Assembly: GCA_017517705.1 (NCBI GenBank)
Contig: JAFWYM010000044.1
Coordinates: 62,001 to 126,000, forward strand
DNA: 64,000 bases
Direction of reading: 5' to 3'
Origin: Alistipes sp.
GTDB lineage: Bacteria; Bacteroidota; Bacteroidia; Bacteroidales; Rikenellaceae
Shown: positions 1 through 8,295 of the stretch, one piece after another
Numbering within the stretch: the stretch's first letter is position 1
How the letters are laid out: every line of letters begins with the position of its first letter
The notes under the pieces: model-generated
The model's database searches: none
What the model was told of the DNA's origin: nothing
What the model saw: the letters and a program-made list of their open reading frames with translations, nothing else
Made by a program: the position numbers and the translations under genes

Positions 1-887
1 GACTTTATCTGTTTCGCGACATCGAAGTTATCGAAGATGGGCACCTTGCCTTTGTAGAGCTTCACCAAGTGCTCCATATCGGGCTTTATGGCGTGTACGT
101 AGCTCTTAATCTCGTTGTACATAGCCTCGTCGTCGACCGATATCTGCGAAAAGGTGTCGTTCAACGAGTCGCGAATAATTGTGTTCACACGGCTCATCTC
201 GCTCATCAGGCGAGCGGGAGCCTCGCTCTTGCGCATAGCGCCGAGAGCCCTGTTCCATCTCTCAACAAGAGAGAGTATGTCTTGCATAATGTCGATGTCC
301 TCAGCCTCGGCCGCTGCCGTGCGTATGATGACACCGAAGTTCTGTGGCAGCACCTCCTGCGCCACCTTTCTAAGTCGTTTCTTTGCAGCATTTGAGCGTA
401 TCTTCGTCGACACATAGACCTTATTCGTAAATGGCACGAGCACCACATTGCGACCTGCAAGCGACAGATCGGCCGTGAGCCTCGGCCCCTTTGTGGATAT
501 TGCCTCCTTGGCAATCTGCACCATCACGGTCTGCCCCACCTGCAAGTGGTCGCCTATGCGCCCCTCCTTGGCCAACTGCGGCTCGAGCTTCATACTCTCA
601 ACCCTCACCGTGCGCTTACCCGGCACGCGGCTCTCGACGACGCGTGTGAGCGACGCGAAATTCTCACCGAGGTCGAGGTAGTGGATGAAGGCATCCTTCT
701 CGTGACCTATGTTTACGAATGCTGCATTGAGTCCGGGCATTATCTTGCGTACGCGACCAAGGTATATGTCGCCCACAGCAAAGCCTGTATCACACTGCTC
801 CTTGTTCAACTCGACAAGCACCTTGTCCTCACATAGTGCTATCGATACCTCCGTTGGATTTACATTGATAATCAATTCTCTATTCAT
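1..887 (-). CDS. rng: Ribonuclease G/E family protein (C-terminal part missing)
   Basis: About 295 N-terminal residues are visible; the gene runs off the left edge. It starts MNRELIINVNPTEVSIALCE and continues into the S1-like RNA-binding region with GDIYLGRV and GLNAAFVNIGHEKDAFIHYLDLG, typical of the RNase E/G family, then ISTKGPRLTADLSLAGR and the region after it (VIIRTAA). The family makes 5'-sensing endonucleolytic cuts in mRNA and matures rRNA. The catalytic DxxNxxD metal site would lie outside the window. It is the last gene on the minus strand, after HU and the small basic protein, with a terminator hairpin between them. Bacteroidota have one short RNase G-like enzyme and usually no long RNase E scaffold; the total length cannot be judged here. 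Confidence 0.9.
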   Translation of the reverse strand, partial: MNRELIINVNPTEVSIALCEDKVLVELNKEQCDTGFAVGDIYLGRVRKIMPGLNAAFVNIGHEKDAFIHYLDLGENFASLTRVVESRVPGKRTVRVESMKLEPQLAKEGRIGDHLQVGQTVMVQIAKEAISTKGPRLTADLSLAGRNVVLVPFTNKVYVSTKIRSNAAKKRLRKVAQEVLPQNFGVIIRTAAAEAEDIDIMQDILSLVERWNRALGAMRKSEAPARLMSEMSRVNTIIRDSLNDTFSQISVDDEAMYNEIKSYVHAIKPDMEHLVKLYKGKVPIFDNFDVAKQIK

Positions 888-952
888 ACGCTGAACAATG
901 TAAATCGTTTAGTTTCGGCTGCGACACACGTCCGATGCCGACAGCCCCGTTT

Positions 953-988
953 CAAAATAGACAAAGCTAAGAGTACTACACTCTTAGC
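953..988 (-). terminator. Intrinsic terminator behind the HU/small basic protein pair
   Basis: A perfect 9-base stem (GCTAAGAGT at 966-974 with ACTCTTAGC at 980-988, 5-base loop). Read on the minus strand it is followed by a T-rich run (953-965). It lies 27 bases after the stop of the 29-residue gene. A possible minus-strand -7 box (TAGCTTTG, 962-969) overlaps its end and could start RNase G transcription. Confidence 0.7.
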
Positions 989-1015
989 CCCATCTATTGT
1001 ACGATAAGATGAATA

Positions 1016-1105
1016 TTACTTCTTCTTATGACGATTCTTGCGAAGACGCTTCTTACGCTTGTGCGTAGCCATCTTATGACGCTTGTGCTTCTTTCCGTTT
1101 GGCAT
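1016..1105 (-). CDS. 29-residue basic protein, COX24/AURKAIP1-like ribosomal protein
   Basis: The reading frame encodes 29 residues, beginning MPNGKKHKRHKMATHKRKK and ending RNRHKKK-like with only Lys, Arg and His beyond the first few positions. Small proteins of this kind are conserved across Bacteroidota and are annotated as AURKAIP1/COX24 domain proteins, related to the C-terminal segment of mitochondrial mS38; a role in the small ribosomal subunit is inferred from that similarity. It starts 27 bases after the HU stop and shares its promoter; the terminator follows. It is too short for most gene finders. Confidence 0.8.
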   Translation of the reverse strand: MPNGKKHKRHKMATHKRKKRLRKNRHKKK

Positions 1106-1132
1106 AACTTATAATATTAAAAGGTTTGTTTC

Positions 1133-1405
1133 TTATTTTACCTCGCTTGCGAAGCTCTTAGCAGGCTTGAATGCGGGGATGTTGTGCTCGGGGATAGTGA
1201 TCGTAGTGTTCTTAGAGATGTTACGAGCAACCTTCATCGCACGCTTCTTGATGATGAAGCTACCGAAGCCACGAAGGTAAACATTCTCACCCTTGATCAT
1301 AGCACCCTTAACGCTCTCCATAAATGCCTCAACGATAGCCTGAACCTGAATCTTCTCTACACCGGTTGACTTCGCAATCTCGTTTACGATATCTGCTTTT
1401 GTCAT
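1133..1405 (-). CDS. HU family DNA-binding protein
   Basis: A 90-residue protein of normal HU length: MTKADIVNEIAKSTG opens the helical dimerisation part, and the beta-arm region contains VYLRGFGSFIIKKRA and ends with NPxxxx-like IPEHNIPAFKPAKSF. HU bends and compacts DNA as a dimer and supports replication and recombination. Bacteroidota usually encode several HU paralogues. The gene has its own consensus promoter about 90 bases upstream and is followed closely by the 29-residue basic protein. Confidence 0.95.
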   Translation of the reverse strand: MTKADIVNEIAKSTGVEKIQVQAIVEAFMESVKGAMIKGENVYLRGFGSFIIKKRAMKVARNISKNTTITIPEHNIPAFKPAKSFASEVK

Positions 1406-1493
1406 AGCTGTAATGTAATTTATTTAGTTTTATATTGTAACAAATGTTCAACAATCTTTGCCCTTCGGGGGGCCTTATAGCAAAAAATGTCCG

Positions 1494-1525
1494 CAAATAT
1501 ACGGCAACTTTGGTGAATTTGCAAA
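1494..1525 (-). promoter_or_regulatory. Bacteroidota promoter for HU
   Basis: On the minus strand TTTG (1522-1525) is followed after 20 bases by TATATTTG (1494-1501), matching the TTTG-N19-TAnnTTTG pattern of the primary sigma factor of Bacteroidota. Transcription would start near 1488, giving a leader of about 80 bases. Confidence 0.7.
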
Positions 1526-1600
1526 CAAAATACGAAATAAAATCTTTTTTTTATCCACGCAACATATTGGAAAGCAAATATTACGCCCTATAGGCCAACA

Positions 1601-2014
1601 CTAACGGAAGCTATTCAGAGCGTTAGCAAGACCCTCGACAGCCTGATCCAAACCCGACTGAATCTTACCGCCAATCATCATTCGCATCATCATATTAAGC
1701 TCGGCGTGGAGCACCATTCTAATGCGCGTATCGCGCTCACCAACCTCCTTCAACTGAATCCAAAAGCTGAAGTCGATAGGTATGCCACCCTCATCCGCAA
1801 CAATCTTAACATGCTTATTCTCAACACGCTCGGCGATACGCAAGCCTACCTTCATACCCTTAACCTTGAACGAACAGCTGTCGGGCGTAGCCTCCCACTC
1901 CTCAACCTTATCCTGGATGGCGGGAGTCATCAGATCCATACGCGAGATTATCGGGAAGATAAGCGCGGCAGGGTGATTTATCTGTTGTTGTTTCGATTCG
2001 TACTTTTCCATCAT
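1601..2014 (-). CDS. START-like/SRPBCC domain protein
   Basis: A 137-residue soluble protein without signal peptide. It has the helix-grip pattern of the SRPBCC superfamily: an N-terminal strand (NHPAALIFPIISRM), a run of beta strands with SCSFKVKGMKVGLRIAERVENKHVKI, and a long C-terminal helix (IGGKIQSGLDQAVEGLANALNSF). Bacteroidales carry one such conserved protein of unknown ligand. A second Met directly follows the first, so the start may be 2011. A consensus promoter sits just upstream inside the end of tsaE. Ligand and role are unknown. Confidence 0.75.
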   Translation of the reverse strand: MMEKYESKQQQINHPAALIFPIISRMDLMTPAIQDKVEEWEATPDSCSFKVKGMKVGLRIAERVENKHVKIVADEGGIPIDFSFWIQLKEVGERDTRIRMVLHAELNMMMRMMIGGKIQSGLDQAVEGLANALNSFR

Positions 2015-2030
2015 CTCTATTTTTGATGCG

Positions 2031-2061
2031 CAAAGATAGCACTTATTTAACGAATTACAAA
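2031..2061 (-). promoter_or_regulatory. Consensus promoter for the START-like gene
   Basis: Minus-strand TTTG (2058-2061), 19-base spacer, TATCTTTG (2031-2038). This is a full match to the Bacteroidota promoter; the -33 box lies within the last codons of tsaE. The expected start point is about 12 bases before the ATG. Confidence 0.75.
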
Positions 2062-2463
2062 ACGTCGCTCCGTATCACCCAGAATCTCAATCTTGACGAC
2101 CATGGTATCCTCCGGCAACAAGGGCTCGATCTTCTCGGGCCACTCCACCAGACACAACTCGCCCGACGAGAGGTACTCCTCCGAGCCGAAGTCCAAGGCC
2201 TCCTCCACGCGCTCGATGCGATACATATCGAAGTGGTATATCGTGCGATCGCGACCCTCATACTGGTTTACGATGGCAAACGTGGGGCTTGTGACAGCAT
2301 CCTCAGCACCGAGATATGCCGCGATGCGACTTATGAGCGTAGTCTTACCCGCTCCCATCGGCGCATCGAACGCCACAACCGTGCGTCCCTCCAACGCCTC
2401 GACAACAGCCTCGGCAACCTTATCGAGTTCATCTATCGAATCTATATCTATTATCCGTTCCAT
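2047..2463 (-). CDS. tsaE: tRNA threonylcarbamoyladenosine biosynthesis ATPase TsaE
   Basis: 138 residues with a Walker A loop GAGKTT (K40, T41) in APMGAGKTTLISRIAAYLG. It continues with the TsaE signature SPTFAIVNQYEGR and IYHFDMYRIE, and later LCLVEWPEKI. TsaE is the small ATPase that drives the TsaB-TsaD complex in making the t6A37 modification of ANN-decoding tRNAs in the cytoplasm. Length is normal for the family. It is followed on the same strand by the START-like gene; PorX lies 133 bases upstream. Confidence 0.95.
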   Translation of the reverse strand: MERIIDIDSIDELDKVAEAVVEALEGRTVVAFDAPMGAGKTTLISRIAAYLGAEDAVTSPTFAIVNQYEGRDRTIYHFDMYRIERVEEALDFGSEEYLSSGELCLVEWPEKIEPLLPEDTMVVKIEILGDTERRFVIR

Positions 2464-2596
2464 AAAATCTATTTAAAAATTACTAATTCCATCAACATTT
2501 ATCCATATTGCAAAATTGTGCTTAGAGGCGCAGCGTACACGACGCTTATGGCATCTTGCGAGTGAGCATAGCGCCAAGCAGCCTCGTTCAACAACC

Positions 2597-4162
2597 CTAC
2601 CTTCGCTTAGGCTCCAACACCACGTATGGCACAATCATCTCCTCCATCGAAATACCACCATGCTGGAAGGTATTCTTATAGTAGCGTATATACCTGTTGG
2701 CATCGTTGTTATAGACCAGGAAGTCGCGGTTGTAGGCAAATATATAGCTCGAGGTTAGGCGTCCCGAGGGTAGCTGCACATCCTCCGGGCGTGTTACCTC
2801 ATATACTTCGCGTGCGTTGTACGCGAGGTTGCGACCCGTCTTGTAGCGCAGGTTTGCCGAGGTCTCCTTATCGCCCGTAACACGCACGGGGTTATCCACG
2901 CGTATGGTTCCGTGGTCGGAGGTGACGATGACCCTATGCCCGCGCTCCGAGAGTAGCTTGAAGAGCGTGTACAGCTCCGAGTGCTCGAACCACGAGCGCG
3001 TGAGCGAACGGAAGGCTGCCTCGTCGTCGGTAAGGTCGCGGATGATGTCGGTCTCGGTACGTGCGTGCGAGAGGATGTCGAGGAAGTTGTAGACGATGAC
3101 CGAGAAATCAGCATCGTAGACGCGCTGCATATTCTCCACAAGGCGTCGCCCCGCCTCGGGACGCACAAGCTTATCGAACGACAGCTTATAACGCCTGCCT
3201 GTTTGTGTTATGAGCCTACGCAAGAACTCCTCCTCGTACATATTTTTGCCGCCATCCTCATTGTCATTGAGCCACTTTTCGGGCATAAGTTTATCGATAG
3301 CCAAGGGCATAAGTCCCGCAAAGAGAGCATTGCGAGCATACTGCGTAGCTGTGGGCAGTATGGCGCAGTAGAAGTCGTCGACGGTGACATCGTAGATGCC
3401 ACGCAGCAGAGGCTCTATCGTGCGCCACTGGTCGTAGCGCATATTGTCGATGAGTATAAGCGTCGTCTTATCACCCTTATCCACCTCGTCGAATATACGA
3501 CGGCGCATCAGCGTGTGCGACATTGTGGGTATCTCCTCATCGCTCACACGACGATTTATCCAGTCGTAGTAGTTGCGACGCACGAACTTCGAGAACTCCT
3601 GATTTGCCTCATTCTTCTGATACGTCAGCACCTCGCGGATGCTCCTATCCGATGACCCCGCAAGCTCTATCTCCCAGCCCACAATCTTGCGATATAGAGC
3701 ACACCACTCCGCAAATGTCGATGCCGACTGTTGCTGTGCCGCTATGCGCCCGAACTCCGAGCGATAATCGGCCGTAGTCTGCTCAGTCACAAGTTGTTCT
3801 GAGTGTAGATTCTTCTTTATCGAGAGGAGCACCTGATTGGGGTTTACAGGCTTGATGATATAGTCGGCAATCTTCGAGCCTATGGCCTTATCCATGATGT
3901 TCTCCTCCTCGCTCTTTGTCACCATAATCACCGGTAACGAGGGGCGTGCAGCCTTGACAAGCGGCAACGTCTCGAGTCCCGTCATGCCCGGCATCATCTC
4001 ATCCAGGATGACGAGGTCGTAGCCCGTTGCTGCGACCATATCCACGGCATCATAACCATTGTTGCAGGTATCTACCTCGTAGCCCTTAGCCTTGAGGAAC
4101 ATAACGTGCGGCTTCAATAGCTCTATCTCATCGTCTACCCAAAGTATCTTATTCATAGTCAT
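2597..4162 (-). CDS. porX: PorX-type response regulator with PglZ (alkaline phosphatase-like) output domain
   Basis: 521 residues. Residues 1-125 are a receiver domain with the acidic pair D10-D11, phospho-acceptor D54 in VILDEMMPG, and the conserved K in YIIKPVN. The rest is a PglZ domain of the alkaline phosphatase superfamily: ILIDNMRYDQW holds a metal-binding acid at D239, TATQYARNA follows, and TSDHG gives D416/H417. In Porphyromonas gingivalis PorX acts with PorY and SigP on type IX secretion genes and has zinc-dependent phosphodiesterase activity. No T9SS structural gene is visible in this window. A second start at 4156 (MNKILWVDDE) fits the family slightly better. The NUDIX gene lies 11 bases upstream, so the two are likely co-transcribed. 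Confidence 0.93.
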   Translation of the reverse strand: MTMNKILWVDDEIELLKPHVMFLKAKGYEVDTCNNGYDAVDMVAATGYDLVILDEMMPGMTGLETLPLVKAARPSLPVIMVTKSEEENIMDKAIGSKIADYIIKPVNPNQVLLSIKKNLHSEQLVTEQTTADYRSEFGRIAAQQQSASTFAEWCALYRKIVGWEIELAGSSDRSIREVLTYQKNEANQEFSKFVRRNYYDWINRRVSDEEIPTMSHTLMRRRIFDEVDKGDKTTLILIDNMRYDQWRTIEPLLRGIYDVTVDDFYCAILPTATQYARNALFAGLMPLAIDKLMPEKWLNDNEDGGKNMYEEEFLRRLITQTGRRYKLSFDKLVRPEAGRRLVENMQRVYDADFSVIVYNFLDILSHARTETDIIRDLTDDEAAFRSLTRSWFEHSELYTLFKLLSERGHRVIVTSDHGTIRVDNPVRVTGDKETSANLRYKTGRNLAYNAREVYEVTRPEDVQLPSGRLTSSYIFAYNRDFLVYNNDANRYIRYYKNTFQHGGISMEEMIVPYVVLEPKRR

Positions 4163-4173
4163 AATCTGTTGGT

Positions 4174-4785
4174 TTACCCTTCCAACGTATCAACCACCAT
4201 TTTAATTGTCTCGTACGTCTCATTACGCCATGCAGCATCCTCGGTCGTTGCGAGCCACGCCACTTGTGTGATACCCTCCTCGGCTTGTGCCACGGGCTCA
4301 CCATCCTTGTAGCACATCCTCCACCAACGTGTGCGCTTAAGCTCCCAGCGACCATAGGTATCGTAGGCATGCCATGTCACAGCCATAGGCTCCGTGTCGC
4401 AAAGCTCCGCCACGATGCCCGTCTCCTCCTCCACCTCGCGCAGCGCCGCGGTGCTGTCGCTCTCACCCGCTTCGATATGCCCCTTCGGGAGATCCCAGCG
4501 ACCACGCAGACGTATCATCAATATCGTGCCATCGTCGCGCACAACAACGCCACCGGCAGCCTCAACCACAACAAACTCCCGTGCCAGAGACTCAAACGTC
4601 TCTCGAGGATTTGTTGTTATTACGGTCACACATTTGTCTGTTTCAACTTTTTTTAGTAATTTCGCTCGCAAAACCGACACATTATCCTCCACCGTGAGTG
4701 TAGCCCCCTCCGTGGCAGGTGCCGTTGTCGCTATAACAACCTTCGCCCCGCCAATGTATATGGTGTATGTATCAGAGTTCATCAT
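4174..4785 (-). CDS. NUDIX hydrolase
   Basis: 203 residues. The C-terminal two thirds form a NUDIX domain with the full box: G of GHIEAGE, then REVEEETGI about 7 residues later, and WDLPKGH just before it, as in dinucleoside polyphosphate hydrolases. The first 65 residues (MMNSDTYTIYIGGAKVVIAT...) are an extra N-terminal domain common in Bacteroidales homologues. Substrate is probably a nucleoside diphosphate linked to another moiety; which one is not visible. It heads the pair with porX, 11 bases apart. A -7 box ends only about 8 bases before the ATG, so the mRNA could be nearly leaderless. Confidence 0.85.
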   Translation of the reverse strand: MMNSDTYTIYIGGAKVVIATTAPATEGATLTVEDNVSVLRAKLLKKVETDKCVTVITTNPRETFESLAREFVVVEAAGGVVVRDDGTILMIRLRGRWDLPKGHIEAGESDSTAALREVEEETGIVAELCDTEPMAVTWHAYDTYGRWELKRTRWWRMCYKDGEPVAQAEEGITQVAWLATTEDAAWRNETYETIKMVVDTLEG

Positions 4786-4793
4786 TACGATGG

Positions 4794-4801
4794 CAAAGGT
4801 A
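4794..4801 (-). promoter_or_regulatory. Possible -7 box for the NUDIX-porX operon
   Basis: TACCTTTG on the minus strand (4794-4801) matches TAnnTTTG. No clear -33 box is seen at the right distance. If used, the start point would fall within a few bases of the NUDIX ATG. Confidence 0.45.
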
Positions 4802-4863
4802 TAAAAAAGAATTGAGATGTAATTGAGATATCAGGACAAACTAAAAACTACAACACAATATTT

Positions 4864-6978
4864 ATGAAAAAATTACTCTTTATTATGACATTTGCTTCGT
4901 GCCTCACGCTCACGAGCTGTGGCGATCAGGAGGCAGGTATTCCCCAGCCTCTGGCAATAGACAATGCACTCACCGATGCCGAGAAGGAGGCAGGCATCCT
5001 CACCCCCGAGGTTATGTGGAAGATGTCGCGCATAGGCGCGCAGACGCTCTCTCCCGATGGCAGCAAGCTCGTCTACACTCTCACGCAGTACAACCTCAAG
5101 GAGAATCGTGGCATCACGCTGCTCTGGCTTCGCGATATGGCCACAGGCGAGGAGTCGGCCCTCACCGACTACAACTCTACAAACACAGCCCCGCAGTGGC
5201 TCGACAACCAGAATGTAGCCTTCCTCTCGAACCGTAGTGGCGAGATGCAGGCGTGGGCAATGAATATCGATGGCAGCAACCTCCGCCAGCTCACCACCAT
5301 CAAGGGTGGCATCGAGGGCTTCGGCATCGCCGGCGACCACGCCTTCTATATTCAGCGTGTGGCTGTTGCCAAGCTCAAGGGCTCGAATAAGTACGAGGAT
5401 ATGGACAAGTCGAAGGTGCGCATCTACGACGACCTTATGGTTCGTCACTGGGACTACTGGGATGACGGCTCATATCTGCACATCTTCGCTGCTGACTATA
5501 AGGATGGTAAGATTGCCGAGGGCGTGGACATCATCGGTGCCGACAAGGCATACGACGCACCTCTTGCCCCCTACTTCGACACTGCCGAGATACGTCTCTC
5601 GCCCGATGGCACGCAGCTCGCCTACACATGCAAGCCGCTGACAGGCACGGAGTATGCTCTCTCTACCGACTCGGACATATTCCTCTACGACTTCGCCACC
5701 GCACAGACACGCAACCTCTCGAAGGAGGCGGCAGCCAAGGGCTATGATAAGTTCGTGGGCTACGACAAGTATCCCGTATTCTCACCCGATGGCACGAAGA
5801 TAGCCTTCCGCTCGCAGCGCCGCCCCGGCAACGAGGCCGACCAGCAGCGTCTCTGGGTCTTCGACCTAAAGACCAACGAGTGCAGCTACATTACTCGCAA
5901 CCACGACATCTGCGCCACGGAGGTAGTGTGGGATGGCAACGATGCTATGTACTTCGTACTTCCCTGGCGTGGCACCCACCAGGTGGCACATATCGACCTC
6001 GATGGTAACCTCAAGCATATCACCGCAGGCAACCACGACATCAACACCTTCACCATGGCCGAGGGTAAGATTGTTGCCAACATGAACACCATATCTAAGG
6101 CCGTGGAGCTCTACGACGTAGACCTCACCACAGGCGCACTCACGCAGCTTACGGACGTGAACCGCGAGATTTACGATAACATCAAGTTTGGCGAGGTCCA
6201 GGAGCGCTGGATAACAACCACCGATGGCAAGAAGATGCTCACATGGGTTATTCTCCCGCCCGACTTCGACCCCACAAAGAAGTACCCCACGCTGCTATAC
6301 TGTCAGGGTGGCCCTCAGAGCACCGTATCGCAATTCTGGAGCTACCGCTGGAACTTCCAACTTATGGCAGCCCAGGGCTACGTCATCGTAGCTCCCAACC
6401 GTCGTGGTTGCCCCTCATTCGGCCAGGAGTGGACCGACCAAATCTCGGGCGACTACTCGGGTCAGAACATCCGCGACTACCTTGCCGCTATCGACGAGGT
6501 GTCTAAGGAGCCATGGGTAGATACCGACCACCGCGGTTGCGTGGGTGCCTCGTATGGCGGCTACTCGACATACTACCTCGCAGGCGTACACGAGGGTCGC
6601 TTCAAGGCCTTCATCGCACACTGTGGCATCTTCAACTTCGAGTCGATGTATGGTCACACCGAGGAGCTCTTCTTTGTGACTAACGACTATGGTGGCGCAT
6701 ACTGGGAGAAGGATAACGCCGTGGCACAGCGCTCGTACGCCAACTCACCACATAAGAAGGTAGGTAACTGGGATACCCCCATCATGATTATCACCGGCGA
6801 GAGAGACTACCGCATACCCTACAGCCAGTCGCTCGAGGCCTTCACGGCAGCTCGCGTGCAGGGTATCGATGCCCGCCTTGTATCGTTCGAGAACGAGGCA
6901 CACCAAGTATTCCAGCCCCAGAACAACGTGGTGTGGAACCGCGAGTTCTTCAGTTGGTTGGATAAGTACTTGAAGTAA
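4864..6978 (+). CDS. S9 family prolyl oligopeptidase-like dipeptidyl peptidase, lipoprotein
   Basis: 704 residues. The N-terminus has a type II signal with lipobox LTSC (C19). Residues of about 40-430 are a beta-propeller with repeated TolB/PD40-type blades (LSPDGTQLAYTC, FSPDGTKIAFRS). The C-terminal alpha/beta-hydrolase has the nucleophile S563 in GASYGGY, D648 in GERDYRIP and H680 in NEAHQVF. The family cleaves dipeptides or short peptides from N-termini (DPP4/DPP5-like) in the periplasm or on the cell surface. Sequence after the Cys (GDQEAG) contains acidic residues but is not a strong surface-export signal. It stands alone, followed by a terminator. Exact peptide preference cannot be told. 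Confidence 0.92.
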   Translation: MKKLLFIMTFASCLTLTSCGDQEAGIPQPLAIDNALTDAEKEAGILTPEVMWKMSRIGAQTLSPDGSKLVYTLTQYNLKENRGITLLWLRDMATGEESALTDYNSTNTAPQWLDNQNVAFLSNRSGEMQAWAMNIDGSNLRQLTTIKGGIEGFGIAGDHAFYIQRVAVAKLKGSNKYEDMDKSKVRIYDDLMVRHWDYWDDGSYLHIFAADYKDGKIAEGVDIIGADKAYDAPLAPYFDTAEIRLSPDGTQLAYTCKPLTGTEYALSTDSDIFLYDFATAQTRNLSKEAAAKGYDKFVGYDKYPVFSPDGTKIAFRSQRRPGNEADQQRLWVFDLKTNECSYITRNHDICATEVVWDGNDAMYFVLPWRGTHQVAHIDLDGNLKHITAGNHDINTFTMAEGKIVANMNTISKAVELYDVDLTTGALTQLTDVNREIYDNIKFGEVQERWITTTDGKKMLTWVILPPDFDPTKKYPTLLYCQGGPQSTVSQFWSYRWNFQLMAAQGYVIVAPNRRGCPSFGQEWTDQISGDYSGQNIRDYLAAIDEVSKEPWVDTDHRGCVGASYGGYSTYYLAGVHEGRFKAFIAHCGIFNFESMYGHTEELFFVTNDYGGAYWEKDNAVAQRSYANSPHKKVGNWDTPIMIITGERDYRIPYSQSLEAFTAARVQGIDARLVSFENEAHQVFQPQNNVVWNREFFSWLDKYLK

Positions 6979-6998
6979 TCGTAAGAACGAATAATGCG

Positions 6999-7038
6999 AA
7001 AGCGAGGGTTCGACGTCAGTCGATTCCTCGCTTTTTTT
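6999..7038 (+). terminator. Intrinsic terminator after the S9 peptidase
   Basis: AAAGCGAGG (6999-7007) pairs with CCTCGCTTT (7026-7034), with an inner TCGAC/GTCGA pairing (7010-7014, 7019-7023), followed by a T run to 7038. Confidence 0.85.
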
Positions 7039-7080
7039 GGGCTCCAAACTAAGGATAGTTTAGGGAATCTTTACTACCAC

Positions 7081-7111
7081 TTTGCGTTTTGCAAAAAAAT
7101 TGTTACCTTTG
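7081..7111 (+). promoter_or_regulatory. Consensus promoter of the GT-sigma-rsmG operon
   Basis: TTTG (7081-7084), 19-base spacer, TACCTTTG (7104-7111): exact Bacteroidota consensus. The start point would be about 10 bases before the GTG start of the glycosyltransferase-like gene, a very short leader. Confidence 0.8.
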
Positions 7112-7128
7112 TGCGATTATAGATATAA

Positions 7129-8295
7129 GTGATTGTGATACAATTTTTCGAGGATATACTACAACATTATTCGTGGCAAGGAGTGGCACTTGCGGGTGTG
7201 CTTGTCGTGCTCTTCATCGTGCAGCTATACTACTATGTAATAGCCTATTATCGCATATATCGTTATCGTCTTATGCGTCGCAGGAAGAAGATTATAGAGA
7301 ACCCGCCCATCTCGGTCATCGTAGCCCTTAGGGGCGAGAACGAGGAGTTTCTCACAAAGGAGCTGCCGTCTCTATTGCATCAGGACTATGGGCATTACGA
7401 GGTCGTGGTGGTATATATCGGTGGCGACATCGATTACTACGACGAGCTGCAGCTTGCACGCGAGAACTACTCGAATATGCGCCTTACGCGCATTGGTGGC
7501 GATAGCCGCATATACATATCTACGAAGCAGGCACTGAACGTGGGCATCAAGTCGGCACAATACGACGCACTACTCTTCACCACACCCGGCGCCACACCCC
7601 GCTCCGAGCAGTGGGTATCGCTGATGGCCAAGGGCTTCGAGCGCGGCATGATTGTCGCAGCCCCCGCCGTGCCACACTTCGAGGTTGACACCATGAAGAC
7701 CTACCTTATGCGTATGGTGGAGTTTCATCGCGAGCGCAACGCCATGGCGCAAGCGGTGAGCGATAAGCTCTACTACGCACCACGTAGCAACTATGGATAT
7801 ACACGTGGTCTCTACGACTCAACACGAGGCTTCAACCACCTCGGCATAGACATTGGCGACAACGACCTCTACCTCCACTCGATAGCCACGCCCGAGCGCA
7901 CTGCTGTGGTACTCTCGCGCCACTCGGTGGTCGTGGAGGAGCGCCCCGAGAGATGGAGCGAGTGGCTGGAGCTTATGCGCTACTACTCCTCGACACACGA
8001 ACACTACCCCACAAGTGCCAAGACCTTTGTGCGACGAGAGTGTGGCAGCCGCGTGCTCTTCTTCCTCGCAGCAATAACCGCTATCGCCATACTACCCTTA
8101 GAGCTTAAACTCGGAGCTATAGCTCTCGTGCTCCTGCGCTACGCCATTGTCGTGGGCACATCTCGACGTGTGGCTGCACGTATGGGTGAGCGTGGCATAG
8201 CACTAAGGTACTGGGTATACGACCTCTTCGGCCCCATTGTGGAGAAGATGATAAGCTCGAAACATAGCCATAACACGCCTAAGCTATGGAGATAG
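7129..8295 (+). CDS. GT2-like membrane glycosyltransferase with degenerate DxD site
   Basis: 388 residues, starting at GTG (a second GTG lies at 7135). A TM helix near residues 14-36 is followed by a GT-A fold with PPISVIVALRGENEEFL and LLHQDYGHYEVVVV. A C-terminal pair of hydrophobic segments (FFLAAITAIAIL, LGAIALVLLRYAIVV) follows. In active GT2 enzymes the position after LLFT reads DADC-like; here it reads TTPGATPRS (residues 151-159), so the metal-binding acids are absent, and no QxxRW motif is seen. It overlaps the ECF sigma gene by 10 bases. A conserved membrane GT2 in this neighbourhood is common in Bacteroidales. Catalytic activity is doubtful. Confidence 0.8.
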   Translation: MIVIQFFEDILQHYSWQGVALAGVLVVLFIVQLYYYVIAYYRIYRYRLMRRRKKIIENPPISVIVALRGENEEFLTKELPSLLHQDYGHYEVVVVYIGGDIDYYDELQLARENYSNMRLTRIGGDSRIYISTKQALNVGIKSAQYDALLFTTPGATPRSEQWVSLMAKGFERGMIVAAPAVPHFEVDTMKTYLMRMVEFHRERNAMAQAVSDKLYYAPRSNYGYTRGLYDSTRGFNHLGIDIGDNDLYLHSIATPERTAVVLSRHSVVVEERPERWSEWLELMRYYSSTHEHYPTSAKTFVRRECGSRVLFFLAAITAIAILPLELKLGAIALVLLRYAIVVGTSRRVAARMGERGIALRYWVYDLFGPIVEKMISSKHSHNTPKLWR

